64,000 nucleotides of DNA, from positions 186,001 to 250,000 of the forward strand of contig CACNNQ010000001.1 in NCBI GenBank assembly GCA_902621855.1, given 5' to 3'. The stretch's first letter is position 1, and every line of letters starts with the position of its first letter. Source of the stretch: an uncultured Alphaproteobacteria bacterium (GTDB lineage Bacteria; Pseudomonadota; Alphaproteobacteria; HIMB59; GCA-002718135). This document shows positions 27,214 through 36,440 of the stretch, piece by piece. Made by a program: the position numbers and the translations under genes. Under the pieces are notes generated by a model. The model was not told where the DNA came from and did not search any database. It saw only the letters and a program-made list of their open reading frames with translations.

Positions 27214-28299
27214 ATGAACCAAGAAAATAGTTTCGTTCAATTTAAAAAAATAGACAAAAGTTATGATGGCGAAATATTAGTTGTAAAAAATTTAAACTTA
27301 GACATTTCGAAGGGTGAATTTGTAACAATGCTTGGTCCATCAGGTTCAGGCAAAACTACAACATTAATGATGTTAGCTGGTTTTGAAACACCAACTAATG
27401 GTGAAATTTATTTAGATTCAATGCCAATAAGTAAAATCCCTCCCTATGAAAGAGAAATAGGCATGGTATTTCAAAATTATGCATTATTCCCACACATGAC
27501 AGTTCAAGAAAATCTAGCCTTTCCTCTTGAAGTTAGAAAAATATCTAAATCTGAAACAAAGGAAAAAGTTCAAAAAGCACTTGATATGGTTGAGTTAGGT
27601 AATTTTGGAACTCGTTTTCCTGCACAATTATCTGGTGGGCAACAGCAACGAGTAGCCTTAGCTAGAGCACTGGTCTTTGAGCCCAGACTGGTTTTAATGG
27701 ATGAACCTCTTGGAGCATTGGATAAAAATTTAAGAGAGCAAATGCAATATGAAATAAAACACATTCATGATAGGATTGGTATAACTGTTGTTTATGTGAC
27801 ACACGATCAAAGTGAAGCATTAACAATGTCTAATAGAATTGCAGTTTTTAATGATGGAGTTGTTCAACAATTATCTACTCCAGATATTTTATATGAAAAA
27901 CCTCAAAACTCTTTTGTTGCAAAATTTATAGGTGAAAACAATACTTTAAACGGCGTTGTTAAAGAGATTAATGGTAGTACTTGTGTTGTTGATCTTGATA
28001 ACAATCAAGGAACAGTAACAGCGCTTAAAGTAAATGTAAATGAAATCGGAGAAAAGACTCAATTATCAATTAGACCTGAGAGAGTATCAATTGATAAAAA
28101 TATATCTGGAGCTAATACTTTTAGCGGAAAAGTTGAAGAACTTATTTATCTTGGAGATCATATAAGAGCTAGATTAGATGTTTGTGGTAATAATGAATTC
28201 ATTGTCAAAGTACCAAATGAAGGAAGCTTCAATCATAAAGAAGGAGATACTCTAAATTTAAGTTGGAACTCTGAAGATGTTAGAGCTTTGGATATCTAA
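27214..28299 (+). CDS. potA: ABC transporter ATPase, PotA-like
   Basis: ATP-binding subunit of a polyamine/opine-type importer. It has 361 residues with Walker A LGPSGSGKTTT near residue 41, Q-loop FQNYALFPHM near 89, signature LSGGQQQRVALARAL near 138, Walker B LVLMDEPLGALD near 157 and switch histidine VTHDQSEA near 195. The C-terminal third is a TOBE domain (LSIRPERVSIDKNI). It leads the potA-D-B-C-like set; the binding-protein gene follows after 127 bases with T-rich DNA. Confidence 0.93.
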   Translation: MNQENSFVQFKKIDKSYDGEILVVKNLNLDISKGEFVTMLGPSGSGKTTTLMMLAGFETPTNGEIYLDSMPISKIPPYEREIGMVFQNYALFPHMTVQENLAFPLEVRKISKSETKEKVQKALDMVELGNFGTRFPAQLSGGQQQRVALARALVFEPRLVLMDEPLGALDKNLREQMQYEIKHIHDRIGITVVYVTHDQSEALTMSNRIAVFNDGVVQQLSTPDILYEKPQNSFVAKFIGENNTLNGVVKEINGSTCVVDLDNNQGTVTALKVNVNEIGEKTQLSIRPERVSIDKNISGANTFSGKVEELIYLGDHIRARLDVCGNNEFIVKVPNEGSFNHKEGDTLNLSWNSEDVRALDI

Positions 28300-28392
28300 A
28301 TTAATTTCCCGGAATACTGCGACTTTTTTTTATTTTTAAACCTTTTTTTTCAACAATCTACATGTTATTACTGAGTTATTACAGACATAATC

Positions 28393-28420
28393 TTAACGTT
28401 AAACTAATAAAAATAGGAGG
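28393..28420 (+). promoter_or_regulatory. Palindrome and strong ribosome binding site ahead of the binding-protein gene
   Basis: The 127-base gap between the ATPase and binding-protein genes holds T-rich runs (about 28322-28351), a ten-base perfect palindrome TTAACGTTAA (28393-28402) and a full AGGAGG Shine-Dalgarno site (28415-28420) six bases before the ATG. The palindrome could be an operator, but short AT-rich palindromes also arise by chance. The ribosome site is firm. Confidence 0.55.
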
Positions 28421-28426
28421 ATATAT

Positions 28427-29530
28427 ATGTCTAAATTAATAAAAGCCTTCTTATTCGCATCAATCATTTGCGCTCCATTTGCAGCTAGCGCTGTAACTGT
28501 TGCTTCATGGGGTGGTGCTTATACAGAAAGTCAACAAAAAGCATATGCTGACACATATTCTGATCCTGGATCAATTGTATTCGAAAACTACAACGGAGGT
28601 TTAGGAGAAGTTAGAGCTCAAGTAGAGAGTGGAAGCGTAACATGGGATCTAGTAGATGTATTACCTGGTGACGCAATAACAGGTTGCGATGAAGGATTAT
28701 TTGAAGATATTTCAAGTGAAATTGCATCTATGGGTGTTCCAGGACCAGATGGTGAGTCAATTGCAGAAGATATGGAAAATAATGGACTTGAGTATCACTC
28801 AGGTTGGGATTGTTGTGTTCCACAAATTTTCTGGACTTACGTAGTATTCTATGATCCAGATGCTTTCCCTGGTGAAAAACCAGATAGCATGGCTGATTTC
28901 TTTGATGTGGAAAAATTTCCAGGTAAAAGAGGTATTCACACTTGGGCAACAGGTATAATTGAGAAAGCTATGGTAGCAGATGGTGTTGAACCAAATGCTG
29001 TACCAACAGTTTTAGAAAAACAGACTGGTGCACTTGATAGAGCTTTTGCAAAACTAGATACAATTAAAGATCACGTTGTATTTTGGTCTTCAGGTTCAAA
29101 GCCTCTTGAACTAGTAAAAAGTGGTGAGGTTGTAATGGCTATTGCTTATAATGGACGCGTAGGTGCGGCTAACCTTGCTGAAGGTGAAAACTTTGAATAT
29201 ATTTGGGAAGGACAAGTTCTTGACCAAGAATATTTATGCTTAACAGCTGGTGCTCCAAATAGAGATGCTGCTCTTGATTTCATGATGCATGCTTCTTCTC
29301 CAGAGTCACAAGCTGAGCAAGCTAAGTATATCACATATGGACCAATGAGAGCTTCTGGTATTCCAATCATCGTTAATGGTGAACCATGGGGACCAGGCGG
29401 TGTAGATATCATGCCTCATATGCCTAACACTCCAGAACGTTTAGCAGTTTCAATCGTAAGTGATCCACAGTGGTGGTCAGATAACGGTGCAGAAATTGAT
29501 GAACGTTATGCTGCTTGGATGGGTAACTAA
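28427..29530 (+). CDS. potD: Polyamine-type ABC substrate-binding protein, PotD-like
   Basis: A 367-residue periplasmic binding protein with a clear signal peptide (MSKLIKAFLFASIICAPFAA, cut near residue 22). The mature part starts VTVASWGGAYTESQQ, the usual opening of the PotD/SBP_bac_8 group. Later blocks are WDLVDVLPGDA near residue 72 and MAIAYNGRVGAAN near 237. The protein is acidic and strongly expressed by appearance: full Shine-Dalgarno site and a stem-loop right after the stop. Spermidine, putrescine or an opine/betaine-like amine are possible ligands; the neighbours (amine oxidase, ALDH, gamma-glutamyl ligase) favour an amine. Confidence 0.88.
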   Translation: MSKLIKAFLFASIICAPFAASAVTVASWGGAYTESQQKAYADTYSDPGSIVFENYNGGLGEVRAQVESGSVTWDLVDVLPGDAITGCDEGLFEDISSEIASMGVPGPDGESIAEDMENNGLEYHSGWDCCVPQIFWTYVVFYDPDAFPGEKPDSMADFFDVEKFPGKRGIHTWATGIIEKAMVADGVEPNAVPTVLEKQTGALDRAFAKLDTIKDHVVFWSSGSKPLELVKSGEVVMAIAYNGRVGAANLAEGENFEYIWEGQVLDQEYLCLTAGAPNRDAALDFMMHASSPESQAEQAKYITYGPMRASGIPIIVNGEPWGPGGVDIMPHMPNTPERLAVSIVSDPQWWSDNGAEIDERYAAWMGN

Positions 29531-29561
29531 GCTTGATATACTAACAACAATCATTTAATTT

Positions 29562-29587
29562 AAAGGCGAGATTTATCTCGCCTTTTT
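29562..29587 (+). terminator. Stem-loop with T-run after the binding-protein gene
   Basis: GGCGAGA (29565-29571) and TCTCGCC (29576-29582) form a perfect seven-base stem, extended by AAA/TTT, around loop TTTA and followed by TTTTT. It lies 31 bases after the binding-protein stop and ahead of the permease ribosome site. It probably acts as a partial terminator and 3' protector, so that the binding protein is made in excess of the membrane subunits. Confidence 0.88.
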
Positions 29588-29603
29588 AATTTAGGAGGTT
29601 TTC

Positions 29604-30869
29604 ATTTCTACTGCAGAATTACTGACAACAGATGGAGTTCCATTAAAACAAAGTCTAAAAAAGGCTGAGAGAAGAAATAAAATCAGAGCTTTTTTATTAG
29701 TTTTTCCTCTATTACTTTTTATTATCGTTACATTTGTAATGCCCATAGGGGATATGCTTCTTAGAAGTGTCGATGATAGTCAAATAAATACTGTTTTTCC
29801 AAATACATTCGAAGAATATAAAAAATGGGACAAAGAAAAAGATGAACTACCTCCAGAGGAAGTTTACAAAGCATTATTCCAAGAACTGGCATATGGTGAA
29901 AAAGTTCAAGTTGGTAGAGCCTTAACTAGAATGAACTATTCTAAATCTGGCTGGAAAAGCCTTATAAAGAAAACATCAAGGGCTATCAAAAAAGTGGTTA
30001 AAAAAGATGAATTCCCAGACTCTTATAAAGAATTTTTTATTGAAACTAATGAAAAATGGGCTGATCCAACTTACTGGTATGCAATGGGTCAAATGGTAAA
30101 TAATCAAACATCAATCTATTATTGGAATGCAATAGATAGAACATTTGATCAAGAATTAAATGTTGTACAACAAGAAGAGGATAGAAGAGTTTATGTTCAA
30201 ACATGGTTAAAAACATTAAAAGTTAGTATTTACGTTACACTCTTTTGTTTAATTCTTGGATTTCCTGTTGCGCATTTATTAGCGAATTTACCACTAAGAT
30301 ATAGTAATCTTCTAATGATTTTTGTTTTACTTCCATTTTGGACCTCTTTACTTGTTAGAACAACTGCTTGGATAGTAATGCTTCAACAAAAAGGTGTTAT
30401 AAATGGTGTTTTAGTTTGGTTAGGAATACTTAGTGATGATGGCAGAATAGCTATGGTTTATAATGAAACTGGAACACTCATAGCAATGACTCAAATTTTA
30501 TTACCTTTTATGATACTTCCCCTCTATAGTGTAATGAGAGTTATTCCTAAAAGTCACATGAGGGCAGCACAAAATTTAGGAGCAAAACCCGTTATGGCTT
30601 TTTGGAGAGTTTATCTTCCTCAAACTATACCTGGTATGAGTGCAGGTGGATTGTTGGTTTTTGTTTTGGCAATTGGATATTTTATTACTCCTGAATTAGT
30701 TGGAGGAAAAGATGGTAAGTTAATTGGCAGTTGGATAGCATATCATCTTAAAACAACCCTTAACTGGGGATTAACAGCAGCACTGGGAGCAATTCTCCTT
30801 GGCTTTATGTTAATATTTTATTGGCTTTATAATAAAATTGTTGGCATAGATAATATTAAACTAGGATAA
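29604..30869 (+). CDS. potB: ABC permease, PotB-like, apparently with ATT start
   Basis: First membrane subunit of the amine importer. The first in-frame ATG is at 29739, but the frame is open back to 29595 and reads STAELLTTDGVPLKQSLKKA then a full first membrane helix (AFLLVFPLLLFIIVTFVMPIG), which that ATG would cut off. A perfect AGGAGG (29593-29598) lies five bases before ATT 29604, and there is no ATG, GTG or TTG in frame. I infer initiation at ATT, giving about 421 residues; CTG 29622 is the alternative. A periplasmic insert of about 140 residues separates helix 1 from helix 2. The coupling loop AAQNLGAKPVMAFWRVYLPQ marks a permease. Confidence 0.85.
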   Translation: MSTAELLTTDGVPLKQSLKKAERRNKIRAFLLVFPLLLFIIVTFVMPIGDMLLRSVDDSQINTVFPNTFEEYKKWDKEKDELPPEEVYKALFQELAYGEKVQVGRALTRMNYSKSGWKSLIKKTSRAIKKVVKKDEFPDSYKEFFIETNEKWADPTYWYAMGQMVNNQTSIYYWNAIDRTFDQELNVVQQEEDRRVYVQTWLKTLKVSIYVTLFCLILGFPVAHLLANLPLRYSNLLMIFVLLPFWTSLLVRTTAWIVMLQQKGVINGVLVWLGILSDDGRIAMVYNETGTLIAMTQILLPFMILPLYSVMRVIPKSHMRAAQNLGAKPVMAFWRVYLPQTIPGMSAGGLLVFVLAIGYFITPELVGGKDGKLIGSWIAYHLKTTLNWGLTAALGAILLGFMLIFYWLYNKIVGIDNIKLG

Positions 30870-30871
30870 TT

Positions 30872-31768
30872 ATGGCATTACCAACTTACGCAACTCCAAT
30901 TCAAAGAACTTATTATTATGCTTATTTATTTTTTTGTGCAGTTGTATTCTTTTTTTTGGTTGCACCACTAATAGCAATTGTCCCGATATCATTTAGTGAA
31001 TCACCCTTTATGGTTTTTACAGAGGGCATGTTAGCATGGCCACCTGATCCTGAAGCTTGGTCACTAAGATGGTACAGAAATATGATTGGAGATTGTAGTG
31101 CTGAAGTTGTTTCTTCAACTGTACCTTGTTCAACAAAATGGATGAGGGGAACAGTTAATAGTTTTTATATTGGAATTATCGCTACTTTCATAGCAACTGT
31201 TCTTGGTACAATGGCAGCATTGGGCTTAAGCAGACCACATATGCCTTACAAAGCACTTATAATGTCAATACTAATTTCACCAATGATTGTTCCATTAATA
31301 ATAACTGCTGCTGGAATGTTTTTTTTCTATGCAAGAATTAATCTTGTATATACTTTTACTGGAGTAATATTAGCTCATGTAGCATTAGCAACACCTTTTG
31401 TTGTAATTACTGTTACTGCCACATTGGTTGGTTTTGATATGAACATGGTTAAAGCGGCTCAAAGTTTAGGTGCAAAACCAATGAGAACTTTCTTTAAAGT
31501 GATTATGCCCTTAATTTTACCAGGAATTATTTCGGGAGCTTTATTTGCATTCATCACTTCATTTGATGAAGTTGTAATTGTAATGTTTATGGCAAGCATT
31601 GATCAGCTTACAATACCAAAACAAATGTGGGCTGGTATACGTCAAGAAATCAGTCCAGTAATTTTATGTATGGCAACATGTTTAGTTATACTTTCAATTG
31701 TTCTATTAACTACAGTAGAATTACTAAGAAGGAGAGCTGAAAGACTGCGCGGTATTAAAGCTAGATAA
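30872..31768 (+). CDS. potC: ABC permease, PotC-like
   Basis: Second membrane subunit, 298 residues and six helices. The ATPase-contact loop AAQSLGAKPMRTFFKVIMPLILPGI is near residue 196. The first periplasmic loop carries a small insert with two cysteines (DCSAEVVSSTVPCSTKW) that could form a disulfide. It follows potB after two bases and precedes the oxidase gene by five, making one operon of uptake and first oxidation. Confidence 0.9.
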   Translation: MALPTYATPIQRTYYYAYLFFCAVVFFFLVAPLIAIVPISFSESPFMVFTEGMLAWPPDPEAWSLRWYRNMIGDCSAEVVSSTVPCSTKWMRGTVNSFYIGIIATFIATVLGTMAALGLSRPHMPYKALIMSILISPMIVPLIITAAGMFFFYARINLVYTFTGVILAHVALATPFVVITVTATLVGFDMNMVKAAQSLGAKPMRTFFKVIMPLILPGIISGALFAFITSFDEVVIVMFMASIDQLTIPKQMWAGIRQEISPVILCMATCLVILSIVLLTTVELLRRRAERLRGIKAR

Positions 31769-31773
31769 AAAAA

Positions 31774-33003
31774 GTGAAAAATATTGCTGTTGTTGGAGCT
31801 GGAATAGTAGGCATCTGTTGTGCTTATTTTTTAAAAAAATCTGGATTAAGTGTAACTCTCATTGATAGAGAAAATCCTGGCACAATGACAAGTTTTGGTC
31901 ACGCATGTAGTTTTGCTGATTACGCTAATGTACCTGTGAATTATCCTGGATTAATTTGGGATATACCTAAAATGCTTCTAAAAAAAGATGGTCCTTTGGC
32001 AGTTGATTTTTTTTATATTGTTAAACATTTACCCTGGGCATTAAGTTTCTTAAAAAATTGTAAAAAAGAAAAAGTTGATGAAATAGCTAGCTCATTGACA
32101 AACTTATTAAAACATTCTCAGATATCTTATGACGAAATATTTAAAGAAGTAAATGTTCAAGAGTATATTAGTCATGAAGAAAATCTATATTTATTTGATA
32201 CCAAAAAATCTTTACTTGATTATGAATATGCTAACATCATTAGAAAAAATAATAGAGTTAAGGTTAGAAATTTAAACAAAGAGCAAGTTAAAGAATTGGA
32301 ACCAAATATTGCCGATGTTTATTTTGCAGGTCAATTATTTACTGGGTCAAGACATACAACAAATCCTTTAGCAATAAGCATAAAAATTTTTGATAAGTTT
32401 TTAGAATCAGGGGGTATCTACATAAAGCAAAATGTAACCAATCTAATTCAGAAAGAAAATAGTATAGATTTATCTTTAGGAGATAAAAAAAATAATTTTG
32501 ATAAAATTATTGTCTGTGCAGGAGCTTGGTCTAATCAAATTGCTAATATGATCGGAGAAAACTTCCCTCTTGATACTGAAAGAGGATATCATATCCTTTT
32601 TAATACTAATGAAAAACTAATTAAAAGACCTGTTGCTTGGTCTGAGTCTGGTTTTTATCTAATTCAAATTCATGATGGAGTGAGAGCTGCAGGCACAGTA
32701 GAAATAGCTGGTATGAATAAGAAACCTAATTTAAAAAGAATTAAAATGATTGAAAGGCAATCTAGAAAAGTCTTACCCCAACTAGGAGAAATAAAATCAA
32801 CATGGATGGGTAGAAGGCCAACATTACCGGATTCTCTACCTATTATTGGTACATCATCTAAAAATAAAAATATTATCTATGCTTTTGGTCATCAACACAT
32901 AGGATGGACTCTAGGTGCAATTACAGGAAAAATTGTAAGCACAATATCAAATGATAAAACTCCTAATATTAACATTGAAGCTTACTCACCAAATAGATTT
33001 TAA
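31774..33003 (+). CDS. FAD-dependent amine/D-amino-acid oxidoreductase, DadA-like
   Basis: A 409-residue flavoprotein of the DAO family. The FAD motif VVGAGIVGICCAYFLKKSG starts at residue 5, TMTSFGHACSFADYANVP near 39 resembles DadA, and the C-terminal WMGRRPTLPDSLPIIG and FGHQHIGWTLGAITGKIV are typical of DadA-type dehydrogenases. It oxidises a primary or secondary amine, feeding electrons probably to the quinone pool. Position behind a Pot-like importer and ahead of a convergent ALDH suggests oxidation of an imported or gamma-glutamylated amine. It starts at GTG and overlaps the convergent ALDH gene by four bases. Confidence 0.85.
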   Translation: MKNIAVVGAGIVGICCAYFLKKSGLSVTLIDRENPGTMTSFGHACSFADYANVPVNYPGLIWDIPKMLLKKDGPLAVDFFYIVKHLPWALSFLKNCKKEKVDEIASSLTNLLKHSQISYDEIFKEVNVQEYISHEENLYLFDTKKSLLDYEYANIIRKNNRVKVRNLNKEQVKELEPNIADVYFAGQLFTGSRHTTNPLAISIKIFDKFLESGGIYIKQNVTNLIQKENSIDLSLGDKKNNFDKIIVCAGAWSNQIANMIGENFPLDTERGYHILFNTNEKLIKRPVAWSESGFYLIQIHDGVRAAGTVEIAGMNKKPNLKRIKMIERQSRKVLPQLGEIKSTWMGRRPTLPDSLPIIGTSSKNKNIIYAFGHQHIGWTLGAITGKIVSTISNDKTPNINIEAYSPNRF

Positions 33004-34433
33004 GATAGACTTATTCCAACGTTTTTTACTTGAAGATATGATTTTAATCCATCAATACCTTTTTCTCTACTATAGCCAGATTGCTTATACCCTCCAAAAG
33101 GAGTAGCATGGTTTCCGGTAAACCATTTATTAACATATACTTGGCCTGCTTCTAACTTGCTAGCTGTCCATGAAGCTTTTTTCAAATCTTTGGTAAAAAC
33201 ACCGGCTCCCAAACCATAATCTGTATCATTGGCAATCTTTATTGCTTCATCTTGGTCTTCATATTCAAGAATTGATAATACTGGTCCAAATATTTCCTCT
33301 CTCGCAACTGTCATATCTTGTTTTACGTTATTTAATATTGTTGGTTCCATAAAATAACCATCACGATCAATTCTTTTACCACCATGAGCAGCTTCAGCTC
33401 CTTCTTGAATTCCTGATCGTGCATAACCTTCAACCTTTTGAAGTTGGTTTTCAGATATTACGGGAGTAAGATCTGTATCTTTTTCAATACCTGGGCCAAT
33501 TTTTAGTGATTTACTTAAATCAACTAGTTTATCTACAACTTCATCTTTAATTGATTTATGAACTACAAGCCTAGACATAGCTGTGCATATTTGACCAGCA
33601 ACTCCAAAAATTCCATGTCTTGCACTATAAAGAATGTCATCTATGTTTGCATCTGGATATACTATCCCTGCTGACTTACCTCCAAGTTCAACCACAGCGG
33701 GAATTGCTTTATCGGCACATGAGTGTAGAATTTTTTTGCCTGTAGCAACAGAACCAGTAAACACGACATGATTAACATCCTCATGTGATACTAAATATGA
33801 TCCAGCTTCGTTTCCATAACCACATATTATATTAATTAATCCATTAGGAACTTCAGCATTTGTTAGTGCCTTTGCAAAGACTGTTGCAGATAAAGGCGTC
33901 AATTCTGCTGTTTTTATTATAGTTGAGTTACCAGTAGCGAATGAGCATGATAATGATCGTCCAATCATAGACAATGGATAATTCCATGGAACAATATGAG
34001 CTGAAACACCAAAAGGCTCTAATACTGTATAATCAAAAACATTAGTTGAAACTGGAATAGTTTTACCTTCAAGCTTATCAGTAAGACCGGCATAATAGTC
34101 AAACATATCCGCAACATCAGTAAATTCTTTCACTGCTGCTCCTAAAGTTTTACCATTTTCATAACATAGAAGCTCACCACCTTCTTTAGCAATCTTTCTA
34201 GTTTCATCAGCAATTCTCCTCATAAGTTTTGCTCTAGCTAACAAAGGCATGTCAACAAGTACTCGACTTTCAAAAGATCGTCGCGCTGCATCAACAGCAA
34301 GATCAACTTCATTTTTTTTTGCACAACTTATTTCGCCAATAATCTTGCCGTTAGCTGGATCATCAACCTTGATTGTTTCTTTTGATTCACTCTCTATCCA
34401 CTTACCATCTATAAAATTTTTATATTGTTCCAT
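33000..34433 (-). CDS. Aldehyde dehydrogenase (betaine-aldehyde/PuuC-like)
   Basis: A 477-residue NAD(P)-dependent aldehyde dehydrogenase. HIVPWNYPLSMIGRSLSC binds the cofactor, VVELGGKSAGIVYPDANIDD near residue 245 holds the general-base glutamate, and GVAGQICTAMSRLVVHK near 278 holds the catalytic cysteine. KWFTGNHATPFGGYKQSGYS near the end is family-typical. Betaine aldehyde, aminoaldehydes and gamma-glutamyl aminoaldehydes are likely substrates given the amine importer and oxidase that face it. It is divergent from the TRAP genes. Confidence 0.87.
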   Translation of the reverse strand: MEQYKNFIDGKWIESESKETIKVDDPANGKIIGEISCAKKNEVDLAVDAARRSFESRVLVDMPLLARAKLMRRIADETRKIAKEGGELLCYENGKTLGAAVKEFTDVADMFDYYAGLTDKLEGKTIPVSTNVFDYTVLEPFGVSAHIVPWNYPLSMIGRSLSCSFATGNSTIIKTAELTPLSATVFAKALTNAEVPNGLINIICGYGNEAGSYLVSHEDVNHVVFTGSVATGKKILHSCADKAIPAVVELGGKSAGIVYPDANIDDILYSARHGIFGVAGQICTAMSRLVVHKSIKDEVVDKLVDLSKSLKIGPGIEKDTDLTPVISENQLQKVEGYARSGIQEGAEAAHGGKRIDRDGYFMEPTILNNVKQDMTVAREEIFGPVLSILEYEDQDEAIKIANDTDYGLGAGVFTKDLKKASWTASKLEAGQVYVNKWFTGNHATPFGGYKQSGYSREKGIDGLKSYLQVKNVGISLS

Positions 34434-34493
34434 ATTTCTCTCTTTGAAATTCTTTCTTTATTATGTAATTATCTATAGTAACATATTTAACAA

Positions 34494-35003
34494 ATGCCAA
34501 GCATAATAAAATACTATGTAAATACAATTGACTATATTAGTCTTAAAACTGGAAGAGCAACAATGTATTTAGTTTTTGTTATGATGTTCATTCTAATTTT
34601 ATCTTTTGTTACAAGAAATATTATTAACATACCATTAATTTGGATTATTGAAATGGCACAATTTGTAATGACTGGATATTATCTTTTGGGTGGTGGATAT
34701 TCAATGCTTACTGATGATCATGTTCGTATGGATTTAATTTATAGTAAACTAAAAGATAAAACAAAAGCTCTACTAGACTCACTAACAAGTGTTTTCCTGA
34801 TATTTTATTTAGTGGTTTTACTTATTGGTTCAATTTCCAGTTTAACTTATACCTTAGAAACAAATCAAAGATTATTTACAGCTTGGGCACCATATGTCTG
34901 GCCAATCAAATCAATTATGACATTTGGTATTTTATTAATGTTACTTCAATCTATCGCAATTTTTTTTAAAGATATTGCAAAAGTACTAGATAGAGAAATT
35001 TGA
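34494..35003 (+). CDS. TRAP transporter small permease (DctQ)
   Basis: A 169-residue, four-helix membrane protein: the small subunit of a tripartite ATP-independent periplasmic transporter. The block LIWIIEMAQFVMTGYYLLGGGYSMLTDDHVRMDLIYSKL (near residues 45-83) is the classic DctQ signature with the HVRMD motif. It overlaps the large permease by four bases. Gene order Q-M-P is common in marine alphaproteobacteria. Confidence 0.92.
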   Translation: MPSIIKYYVNTIDYISLKTGRATMYLVFVMMFILILSFVTRNIINIPLIWIIEMAQFVMTGYYLLGGGYSMLTDDHVRMDLIYSKLKDKTKALLDSLTSVFLIFYLVVLLIGSISSLTYTLETNQRLFTAWAPYVWPIKSIMTFGILLMLLQSIAIFFKDIAKVLDREI

Positions 35004-36340
35004 TGATTGCTGATTTGGTGAGTTACGAAACAATAGCAATAACAATGTTTGCAACAATGTTACTTATGTTGCTAACTGGGCAAAGAGTATTTGGCGCTAT
35101 AGGATTTGTTGCAGCAATGGCTGCTTTACTTGTATGGGGAGACGGTTCTATAGAAATGCCGTATACTGCTGCTTGGAAACTTTTCAAATGGTATCCAATG
35201 CTTACCTTACCACTATTTATTTATATGGGTTATATGATTTCAGAATCTGGAATTGCTGATGATCTCTATAGAATGTTTCATGTTTATTTTGGAGGAATAA
35301 AAGGTGGTTTGGCAATTGGTACAATGGGTATGATGGTTGCAATTTCTGCGATGAATGGTTTAAGTGTAGCAGGAATGGCAATAGGTGCAACCATAGCACT
35401 TCCAGCAATGTTAAAACTTGGTTATGATAAAAGAATGATCACTGGTGTTGTTCAAGCCGGTAGTTCACTTGGTATCTTAGTTCCACCAAGTGTTGTTCTT
35501 GTTCTTTATGGAATGATTGCTAGGCAACCAGTAAGCAAATTATGGCTGGCAGGAATTATTCCAGGTATAATGATGGCAACATTATTTATTTTGTACATTT
35601 ACATAAGATGTAAGCTGCAACCTGAACTTGGTCCTGCGCTGCCAAAGCAAGAAAGGCAAATTTCTAAATCAGAAAAATTTAAACTTTTACAAGCAGGTTT
35701 AATTCCATTTGCAATTTTCTTTTCAATGACTGGACTTTTTTTAATGGGGATTGCTAGTTTAGTCGAATGTTCTGCAGTAGGTGCTTTAGGCGCAACTTTA
35801 GCAGCTTTATTAAAAGGTAAACTTAAGTGGAATGTTATTGAAAATACTTTGAAAAAAACACTTGGAGTGTCTTGTATGTTTATGTGGATTATTTTGGCGG
35901 CTCTTAGTTTTGGTGCGGTTTTTGATGGCATTGGCGCTGTTAGAGCTATTGAAACATTATTCATTGAAAGATGGAATCTTAGTCCTTGGGGTGTTTTAAT
36001 TATGATGCAGCTTTCTTATATTTTAATGGGAATGTTCTTAGATGATACCGCAATGCTTGTTATCGTAGCTCCATTATATGTACCTTTGATTATTGCACTT
36101 GGTTTTAATCCAATTTGGTATGGTGTCCTATACACGATAACATGTCAAATAGCTTATATGACTCCACCATTTGGATACAATTTGTTTTTAATGAGAGCAA
36201 TGGCCCCAAAAGAAATAGATTTAATTGATATTTACAGATCAATTATCCCCTTTGTATTGGTTATGTGTCTAGGACTAGCAATAGTTATGATATTCCCAGA
36301 AATTGCTACCTGGCTGCCAGATTATGTTTCTAGTAGATAG
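35000..36340 (+). CDS. TRAP transporter large permease (DctM)
   Basis: A 446-residue membrane protein with about 12 helices, the Na+-driven transport subunit of the TRAP system. Typical blocks are MLTLPLFIYMGYMISESGIADDLYR near residue 67, GTMGMMVAISAMNGLSVAGMAIGA near 108 and GSSLGILVPPSVVLVLYGMIARQPVSKLWLAG near 154. The C-terminal FGYNLFLMRAMAPK is also typical. The ligand is set by the binding protein that follows after about 100 bases. Confidence 0.93.
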   Translation: MMIADLVSYETIAITMFATMLLMLLTGQRVFGAIGFVAAMAALLVWGDGSIEMPYTAAWKLFKWYPMLTLPLFIYMGYMISESGIADDLYRMFHVYFGGIKGGLAIGTMGMMVAISAMNGLSVAGMAIGATIALPAMLKLGYDKRMITGVVQAGSSLGILVPPSVVLVLYGMIARQPVSKLWLAGIIPGIMMATLFILYIYIRCKLQPELGPALPKQERQISKSEKFKLLQAGLIPFAIFFSMTGLFLMGIASLVECSAVGALGATLAALLKGKLKWNVIENTLKKTLGVSCMFMWIILAALSFGAVFDGIGAVRAIETLFIERWNLSPWGVLIMMQLSYILMGMFLDDTAMLVIVAPLYVPLIIALGFNPIWYGVLYTITCQIAYMTPPFGYNLFLMRAMAPKEIDLIDIYRSIIPFVLVMCLGLAIVMIFPEIATWLPDYVSSR

Positions 36341-36430
36341 CTAGATAATTAAAAAATAGAGCAAAATTTCTTGATTTATAATTTTTAACATATTTAAATA
36401 ATCTATTATTTATTCTTATTTACTTTTGAA

Positions 36431-36436
36431 AGGAGG
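36431..36436 (+). promoter_or_regulatory. Strong ribosome binding site of the TRAP binding protein
   Basis: AAAGGAGGT with full AGGAGG four bases before the ATG. Most genes in the window lack such a site, so the TRAP binding protein is probably translated much more than the permeases before it. The 100-base spacer 36341-36440 is otherwise AT-rich and may hold a promoter, which I cannot define. Confidence 0.8.
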
Positions 36437-36440
36437 TTAA

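Noticed and set aside
34249-34506. Plus-strand open frame of 85 codons over the start of the aldehyde dehydrogenase gene.
   Set aside because: Antisense to conserved ALDH sequence and running into the DctQ start; no homology that I can see.
35599-35964. Minus-strand open frame of 121 codons inside the TRAP large permease gene.
   Set aside because: It lies entirely opposite a confident membrane protein gene and has no family features.
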